A stretch of 64,000 nucleotides of DNA. Source: Aquimarina aggregata. Lineage in GTDB: Bacteria; Bacteroidota; Bacteroidia; Flavobacteriales; Flavobacteriaceae. Both the position numbers and the translations under genes were made by a program. Below the pieces are notes generated by a model. That model was given only the letters and a program-made list of their open reading frames with translations, did no database searches and was not told the DNA's origin. The stretch lies in NCBI RefSeq assembly GCF_001632745.1, contig NZ_LQRT01000002.1, forward strand, positions 124,001-188,000, read 5' to 3'. This document shows, piece by piece, positions 59,604 to 64,000 of the stretch; position 1 is the first letter of the stretch; each line of letters begins with the position of its first letter.

Positions 59604-60098
59604 TTATATAAATTCAATTTTTTTATCTGATGAACTCTCATGATTTCCAAATAATTCAATTAGTTTTTTTTCGCGATATTCAAAAATTTCTTTAAGTTTT
59701 GGCTTTACCATAAATGGATGTACTAATTGACCTAAAATACCAAAAGGGACTTTATAATCAATAATGTCCTCCATTTCGACACCACCAGGAATTTCTTTTA
59801 AAAAGTGTTTATGGTGCCAAAGTGCGTATGGACCAAAGCGTTGTTCATCAACAAAATAATGTTTGTCTTTAGTATGGGTAATCTCTGTAACCCATTTACT
59901 TTTTATTCCTGCGATGGGAGTAACGATATACTGTATGATTTGACCTGAATACATTTTTCGATCTGCGCCAGATAAAATTTGGAACCCCATGTAGTCAGGA
60001 GTAATAGTTTTTAAATTGCGAGGATCGGAAAGAAATTCCCAAGCCTCATCTAAGGATATTGGTAGGTTTTGCTTAGCTTTCAAGGTATATATCTTCAT
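59604..60098 (-). CDS. SRPBCC (START-like) ligand-binding protein
   Basis: 164 residues. Cyclase/dehydrase-type SRPBCC fold: 'YTLKAKQNLPISLDEAWEFLSDPRNLKTITPDYMGFQIL', 'MYSGQIIQYIVTPIAGIKSKWVTEITHTKDKHYFVDEQRFGPYALWHHKHFLKEIPGGVEMEDIIDYKVPFGILGQLVHPFMVKPKLKEIFEYREKKL'. Binds a hydrophobic ligand; the group is often found beside photolyase and carotenoid-related genes. First gene of the SRPBCC-SDR-photolyase run. The promoter is expected in 60099-60181. Confidence 0.85.
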   Translation of the reverse strand: MKIYTLKAKQNLPISLDEAWEFLSDPRNLKTITPDYMGFQILSGADRKMYSGQIIQYIVTPIAGIKSKWVTEITHTKDKHYFVDEQRFGPYALWHHKHFLKEIPGGVEMEDIIDYKVPFGILGQLVHPFMVKPKLKEIFEYREKKLIELFGNHESSSDKKIEFI

Positions 60099-60181
60099 AC
60101 TTTAATAAGTTTGAAGTAAAAATACATCTATTTTGTTTAACTATAACTATATAATTGTTAAACAAAAAATAATTTTTAAAA

Positions 60182-60538
60182 TTAAAAATAACCTTCTGCC
60201 CAAGATTTAGCTTCTTCAAGAGTGCTAAAAAAAGCAAAGGATTTATCAAACAATTTTTGTTGCTGAAGTGCAATATCACGCTCTGTTTTTTCTTCAGATA
60301 CAATAGCAAGCCCTTTCATGTTTTGAGGAAGTCCTTGCTGAAAAACTTCTTTGACAACTTCATGTTGAAATTTTCTATAAGTGATCATCAAGAAATCTTG
60401 AGATTTGAAGTGTAATTTGATTTCTTCCCTTATTTTACTTGCTTTTTCTAATGTTAGAAGTACATCTTTATAAACAGTAACGACAACGAAGGTATCGTAA
60501 AACTCTAATTCATAAAATTTATCAAATTTTTCGCTCAT
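60182..60538 (-). CDS. Small cytoplasmic protein, STAS/SpoIIAA-like fold suspected
   Basis: 118 residues: alternating strand/helix pattern FYELEFYDTFVVVTVYKDVLLTLEKASKIREEIKLHF...MKGLAIVSEEKTERDIALQQQKLFDKSFAFFSTLEEAKSWAEGYF. The ending 'AFFSTLEEAKSWAEGYF' is common in SpoIIAA-like/STAS domain proteins of Bacteroidota. No catalytic motif. It is 83 bp upstream of the SRPBCC gene on the same strand. Confidence 0.7.
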   Translation of the reverse strand: MSEKFDKFYELEFYDTFVVVTVYKDVLLTLEKASKIREEIKLHFKSQDFLMITYRKFQHEVVKEVFQQGLPQNMKGLAIVSEEKTERDIALQQQKLFDKSFAFFSTLEEAKSWAEGYF

Positions 60539-60651
60539 TTAAACTACCATTCATAATTCAATGGTAAATATATGTTAAAACCAATAAAATTGGAAATGAA
60601 CGACTCAAAAAGAAATAAATTAAAGTTTTAATGCTAGCACTCTAATCAAAT

Positions 60652-60969
60652 TTATAATTGTTTTGATTTAATTCTAGAATTAATCATAAATAAGTATATC
60701 AATTGTACTACACCAAGTATCCAATATATTTTAAATCTTAACTGTATATAAGTATCGTATAATATGGTGAGATCTGGTTTTATATCGAAAGAGAATAGTA
60801 TAAAAGCGGGTATGAATGGCATTGTTATACCATACATAACAAGAACAAAAAAAATCGTAGCTAAACCAGTATTTTGCTTGATATTAAAATCGGAAGAAAA
60901 CCTGTATTTTCTATAATTTACATAAATTAACAGTAGGAAAACTACAATATCTATACATATTAATTCCAT
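60652..60969 (-). CDS. Small membrane protein of unknown function
   Basis: 105 residues with three predicted transmembrane helices (about 2-19, 35-62 and 80-98) and a basic C-terminus (NSRIKSKQL). No recognised family. AT-rich and Ile/Leu/Phe-rich like its neighbours. It is a single gene between the aquaporin and the STAS-like gene, all on the same strand; no terminator is visible on either side. Confidence 0.6.
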   Translation of the reverse strand: MELICIDIVVFLLLIYVNYRKYRFSSDFNIKQNTGLATIFFVLVMYGITMPFIPAFILFSFDIKPDLTILYDTYIQLRFKIYWILGVVQLIYLFMINSRIKSKQL

Positions 60970-61025
60970 TAGATAATTTAAGATGGTTAATCATACTTAA
61001 ATATAATAAATCGAAATCAATAGTA

Positions 61026-61685
61026 TTAACAATCATCACAACAATTATCTGGTTTCACAAGTTTACAAGTTAAAACCGCCAACAAAGCTCCAATGACGGG
61101 AGCAATAAAATATAACCATTGATGTTGCCAATTGCCTGAGAGAAGAGCGGGTGCAAATGATCTCGCAGGATTCATAGATGCATTAGTAACAGGACCTGCA
61201 AACATAGCTTCTAACAATACTACGCCACCGATCGCTATACCAGCCATAGTTCCAGTTTCTTTCGAGCCTGTTGATACATTTATGATAACTACCATTAAAA
61301 AGTAAGTAAGTATCAGTTCAAGAACAAAAGCTTTTGAACTGTCTATTGATGGTATTGTACCTCCTAAAAATTCACTATCAGGAAATAGAAAAAGTAAAAT
61401 ACTACTCGCTGCTACAGCCCCTATACATTGGGCTAGAATGTATTTAGGAACTTCTTTCCATTCAAATTTTTTAGCATAAGCAAATGCAATAGTAACAGCC
61501 GGATTAAAGTGTGCTCCTGATATTTCTCCAAAGGCATAAATCATTGCCATAACAATTAACCCCCATGTAATTGCAATCCCCACGTGGGATACATCACCAC
61601 CAGTGACTTCATTAATAGTCATTGCTCCAGTACCACAAAAGATCATACTAAAAGTCCCTATACTTTCTGAAATATATTTACGCAT
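61026..61685 (-). CDS. MIP-family channel (aquaporin/aquaglyceroporin)
   Basis: 219 residues with six helices and two NPA half-helices: NPA at 61-63 (SGAHFNPAVT) and 172-174 (TNASMNPARS). Aligned with E. coli AqpZ (F43, H174, T183, R189), the aromatic/arginine filter here is W41, A160, A169, R175. Loss of the His and presence of Trp make the pore wider and less polar, closer to GlpF and plant NIP channels than to a strict water channel, so glycerol or other small neutral solutes are likely. The protein ends in CCDDC, an odd cysteine-rich tail. No glycerol genes are adjacent. Confidence 0.92.
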   Translation of the reverse strand: MRKYISESIGTFSMIFCGTGAMTINEVTGGDVSHVGIAITWGLIVMAMIYAFGEISGAHFNPAVTIAFAYAKKFEWKEVPKYILAQCIGAVAASSILLFLFPDSEFLGGTIPSIDSSKAFVLELILTYFLMVVIINVSTGSKETGTMAGIAIGGVVLLEAMFAGPVTNASMNPARSFAPALLSGNWQHQWLYFIAPVIGALLAVLTCKLVKPDNCCDDC

Positions 61686-61806
61686 GTTTTTTAGAAATAT
61701 GTTGACAAATATACCATTCCTTATTTTAAGGTTTTGTTAACTTTTAATGTATGTGTATTTCTTATTTTCGTTACAGAAAAATTCAAAACAAACTAAATAA
61801 AACACA

Positions 61807-62649
61807 ATGAAAAAGATCGTCTTATTTCTTTCTGTTGCTTTAATATCGTTAGGTGTTGAGGCTCAGGTTAAAACTCCACAACCAAGTCCTAGTTCTAAAA
61901 TAGAGCAGGTTGTTGGATTAACAGATATTACTGTTGAGTATTCTCGTCCTAGTATGAAAGGAAGAACTATTTTTGGAAACTTAGTTCCTTACGATAAATT
62001 ATGGAGAACTGGAGCAAATAAAAATACTCAAATTACTTTTAGTGATGATGTAAAAGTAGGTGGTAAAGAGCTTAAAAAAGGAACATATGCAATTTTCACA
62101 AAACCAGGTAAAGAAAACTGGGAAGTATTGTTTTATGCAGATGCTAACAACTGGGGAACTCCTAGAGAATGGGATGACGCTAAAGTAGCAGCTAAGTTCT
62201 CTGTTAAGTCAAATAAAATACCTTTTAAAGTTGAAACTTTTACTATTATGTTTAGTGATTTTAAAATGGATTCTGCTTTACTGAATATCTTTTGGGAAGA
62301 GACAGAGGCTTCAATAACAGTAGAAGTTCCTTCTAAAGAAAAGGCAATAGCTAGTATTGAAACTGCATTAGCTGGTCCAACTGCGAATGATTATTATCAA
62401 GCGGCTGTTTTTCATAAAGAGATAAAAGATCTTGCTAAGGCAAAAGAATATATCGACAAAGCTGTATCCCTACGTAAAGATCCTGCATTTTGGTTTCATA
62501 GACAACAATCTTTGATCTATGCGGGTACAGGAGATAAGGCTGGGGCAATAAAAGCTGCAAAAACTTCGTTATCATTAGCAGAGAAAGCAGGAAATGCTGA
62601 CTATGTAAAGTTAAACAAAGACTCCCTTTCAGAGTGGGGAGCAAAATAG
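61807..62649 (+). CDS. DUF2911 family secreted protein
   Basis: 280 residues with a signal peptide of about 20 residues (ends VEAQV). The DUF2911 domain spans residues 25-170 (PQPSPSSKIEQVVGLTDITVEYSRPSMKGRTIFGNLVPYDKLWRTGANKNTQITFSDDVKVGGKELKKGTYAIFTKP), an all-beta exported domain of unknown function that is very common in Bacteroidota. The C-terminal 95 residues look like helical TPR-type repeats (YYQAAVFHKEIKDLAKAKEYIDKAV). A single gene ending at the terminator 62678-62711. Confidence 0.9.
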   Translation: MKKIVLFLSVALISLGVEAQVKTPQPSPSSKIEQVVGLTDITVEYSRPSMKGRTIFGNLVPYDKLWRTGANKNTQITFSDDVKVGGKELKKGTYAIFTKPGKENWEVLFYADANNWGTPREWDDAKVAAKFSVKSNKIPFKVETFTIMFSDFKMDSALLNIFWEETEASITVEVPSKEKAIASIETALAGPTANDYYQAAVFHKEIKDLAKAKEYIDKAVSLRKDPAFWFHRQQSLIYAGTGDKAGAIKAAKTSLSLAEKAGNADYVKLNKDSLSEWGAK

Positions 62650-62677
62650 ACACTCTTTTTCACACACAAATCATTTG

Positions 62678-62711
62678 AAAAAGCGTTCCGCACCTAACGG
62701 AACGCTTTTTT
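62678..62711 (+). terminator. Terminator of the DUF2911 gene
   Basis: Arms AAAAAGCGTTCCG (62678-62690) and CGGAACGCTTTTT (62698-62710) form a 13-bp stem with a 7-nt loop and extra Ts. The A-run on the left also allows termination of the convergent HTH/membrane-protein transcript, whose last stop is at 62716. Confidence 0.85.
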
Positions 62712-62715
62712 GTTT

Positions 62716-62916
62716 TTAGTCACTATCTTCTAAGAAAAAAATATCTTCTACATTCTTTTTAAACACTCTTGAAAGCTTTAGCGCTAATACTGTAGAGGGA
62801 ACATATTTGTTTTTTTCCATAGCATTAATGGTTTGTCTACTAACTCCGATTTTCTTTGCTAAATCTGCCTGAGTTAAATTATATATTGCCCTTTCTACTT
62901 TAATCCTATTCTTCAT
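62716..62916 (-). CDS. Small HTH (Xre-family) transcriptional regulator
   Basis: 66 residues from the ATG at 62914-62916; an in-frame ATG 24 bp upstream is possible. The protein is a single Xre-type helix-turn-helix: IKVERAIYNLTQADLAKKIGVSRQTINAMEKNKYVPSTVLALKLSRVFKKNVEDIFFLED. This YozG/'helix-turn-helix transcriptional regulator' type is usually paired with a small membrane protein, as here: the start overlaps the end of the upstream membrane-protein gene by 11 bp. It probably binds the repeats at 63403-63440 and controls its own operon. Confidence 0.9.
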   Translation of the reverse strand: MKNRIKVERAIYNLTQADLAKKIGVSRQTINAMEKNKYVPSTVLALKLSRVFKKNVEDIFFLEDSD

Positions 62917-63373
62917 GATTAGACTTTTTATAAACAACATAATTAAATCGAAGTATAAATATGATTAGTGGAGTAAACATATTGTAGATAATGGTATGAA
63001 AATACCTGATATCATATATAAAAACCGTTGTGAATAGTAAAATGACATAATTTACTAAGATCGCCCAAACTAAGGAGTCTAGTCTGACTTTGGATATAAA
63101 CTCATCTTCGATCTTTTCTTTAGAAAAACTTATCAGTAATCCACCTACAATAATAATTATAGTAATTAATTCGTCTATAATGCTATTTTCGATTATTCTA
63201 AATATTCCATTTTCATTTGGAAACATGGTTTCATAGTGAAATAGTGAAACCGTTTTCGTGATTAGTAAATTGGATTCATAATCATTTACAGAATGAATAA
63301 TTCCTAAGGTAATTCCTGTAACAAAAAGAAGCCAACCTGGTTTTTTGAATTTGTTTGATACTAAATATTTCAT
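62906..63373 (-). CDS. Four-helix membrane protein paired with an Xre regulator
   Basis: 155 residues with four predicted transmembrane helices (about 13-27, 65-83, 98-120 and 128-147) and a basic C-terminus (VVYKKSNHEE). Unknown function. Overlap with the small HTH gene indicates one operon; HTH plus small integral membrane protein pairs are widespread, and the membrane partner may sequester the regulator or sense a signal. It is preceded by two TTTAC-type inverted repeats. Confidence 0.75.
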   Translation of the reverse strand: MKYLVSNKFKKPGWLLFVTGITLGIIHSVNDYESNLLITKTVSLFHYETMFPNENGIFRIIENSIIDELITIIIIVGGLLISFSKEKIEDEFISKVRLDSLVWAILVNYVILLFTTVFIYDIRYFHTIIYNMFTPLIIFILRFNYVVYKKSNHEE

Positions 63374-63402
63374 CTTGTTCGATTTTTAATTGATGTTATA
63401 AA

Positions 63403-63440
63403 TGTAAAGTAAAATTTACAAAAAGTAAAGTTTATTTTAC
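63403..63440. promoter_or_regulatory. Two adjacent inverted repeats upstream of the HTH/membrane-protein operon
   Basis: TGTAAA-GTAAAA-TTTACA (63403-63420) and GTAAA-GTTTAT-TTTAC (63425-63440) share the core GTAAA/TTTAC with the same 6-bp spacing and lie 22 bp apart. This is 30-67 bp upstream of the first ATG, the position expected for an autoregulatory operator of the Xre-type regulator. Confidence 0.5.
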
Positions 63441-63484
63441 ATTTTATCGAATAAAGAACTATTCGGTATATTATTTTATAGACT

Positions 63485-64000
63485 TTATGAATATTGTAAT
63501 CCGATTTTTTCTCTTACAGTATCTAACATTTTGATCAGTTGAAGACTTTTATCAAAAGTCATTATCGTACTTTCTGTACGATTTTGAAGTAACATGTTTT
63601 GTACATGGATTGCCTCATAATTATAGCCATTAGTTGTCACAGGAAATTCAAAAGATTCGGAAACTCCATTTTTTAGAATAGTAATAGATGACGGTTTATG
63701 AAATTGTGTATTGATTTTGATTGTAGCTTTTTCAAATTCAATTATGGCTTCAGTGTTTGTGTCTTTTGAAATTGCGCTAAATAATGAAGCCGAAGTTCCG
63801 TTACTATACTCAAGCTTCATAGTACAAGTTTCGTCTACACCTGTTTTTCCGAATGTAGCATTTGCTTCAATTTTATCAGGATAACCTAAAATACTTAGTG
63901 CAGCAAACAAAGGATATATACCGACATCTAATAGACTACCACCACCCAATTTTTTATTAAATAATCTCCCATCTGGGTTAAATGTTGCTGCAAAACCAAA
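63485..64000 (-). CDS. Gfo/Idh/MocA-family oxidoreductase, 5' part outside window
   Basis: The frame is open to the right edge, so only the C-terminal 171 residues are visible. They begin 'FGFAATFNPDGRLFNKKLGGGSLLDVGIYPLFAALSILGYPDKIEANATFG', the typical start of the Gfo/Idh/MocA C-terminal domain (GGG-x-L-L-D-x-G-x-Y), and continue with the open beta-sheet. The N-terminal Rossmann domain is missing. It is an NAD(P)-dependent dehydrogenase probably acting on a sugar or cyclitol, substrate unknown. A TTG at 63949 is not a real start because the frame continues upstream. Confidence 0.9.
   Translation of the reverse strand, partial: FGFAATFNPDGRLFNKKLGGGSLLDVGIYPLFAALSILGYPDKIEANATFGKTGVDETCTMKLEYSNGTSASLFSAISKDTNTEAIIEFEKATIKINTQFHKPSSITILKNGVSESFEFPVTTNGYNYEAIHVQNMLLQNRTESTIMTFDKSLQLIKMLDTVREKIGLQYS

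Noticed and set aside
60073..60309. 78-residue ORF overlapping the SRPBCC and STAS-like genes
   Set aside because: It lies in another frame of two well-supported genes and across their intergenic gap, with a poly-Phe/Lys/Asn composition typical of translated AT-rich noncoding DNA.
1..64000. CRISPR arrays, insertion sequences, prophage, restriction or toxin-antitoxin loci
   Set aside because: No regularly spaced repeats, transposase, integrase, phage structural or defence genes could be recognised on either strand.

Overview
The window is a low-GC, gene-dense piece of a Bacteroidota chromosome, almost certainly from a marine member of the Flavobacteriaceae; an Aquimarina-like genus is a guess. 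The evidence is: two secreted proteins with type IX secretion (T9SS) C-terminal sorting domains, an Oar-like TonB-dependent receptor with a carboxypeptidase-regulatory-like N-terminus, DUF2147/DUF2911/DUF4290 family proteins, LytTR response regulators, the rpsF-rpsR-rplI order, and promoters of the Bacteroidota form TTTG-N19..21-TANNTTTG instead of -35/-10 boxes. I see no insertion sequence, prophage, CRISPR array or rRNA. One tRNA-Met is present.

Layout. 1-6.9 kb: a DUF2147 protein cut by the window edge, a chalcone-isomerase-like protein, priA, two paralogous LytTR regulators and the S6/S18/L9 ribosomal operon. 6.9-16.2 kb: a large TonB-dependent receptor, an M20 peptidase, a DUF6495-like protein, a MacB/FtsX-type permease, hisS, a lysine-rich lipoprotein and a degenerate SDR protein. 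16.2-21.9 kb: a predicted small RNA with a Crp/Fnr-like operator in its promoter, two T9SS-exported proteins, a seven-helix membrane protein and tRNA-Met. 22-28 kb: housekeeping genes (START-like protein, class IV aminotransferase, YqgE, HU, and a recQ-fmt operon led by a NadR-like ATPase). 28.1-32.5 kb: a periplasmic molybdenum hydroxylase of the isoquinoline oxidoreductase type (2Fe-2S subunit plus Tat-exported large subunit) with its XdhC and MocA-like maturation factors. 32.5-36.9 kb: DUF493, DUF4290, murA and a membrane PAS histidine kinase.

37-47.8 kb holds the most unusual block. A Crp/Fnr-family regulator is followed by ten same-strand genes ending at one terminator: two acyl-CoA dehydrogenases (one of the ACAD10/11 type), an ACAD10/11-type aminoglycoside-phosphotransferase-like kinase, three SDR dehydrogenases, two medium-chain reductases (one like prostaglandin/enone reductases), a transglutaminase-like protein and a MaoC hydratase. 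The kinase plus ACAD11-like pair points to breakdown of 4-hydroxyacyl-CoA by phosphorylation and elimination, as in mammalian ACAD10/11 and the Pseudomonas lva (levulinate) pathway. The same 7-3-7 inverted repeat (TTACGGT-N3-ACCGTAA) lies upstream of the regulator and inside the promoter of the predicted small RNA 20 kb away, suggesting one regulon.

47.8-56.3 kb: a cold-shock protein, a short isolated transcription unit with a 32-residue ORF, and a complete histidine-utilisation operon (hutH-I-U-G) divergent from a LysR regulator with a clear T-N11-A box between them. 56.4-64 kb: an outer-membrane beta-barrel protein, a SnoaL-like protein, a photolyase-SDR-SRPBCC group, a MIP channel with an unusual selectivity filter, a DUF2911 protein, an HTH regulator/membrane-protein pair and a Gfo/Idh/MocA oxidoreductase cut by the right edge.
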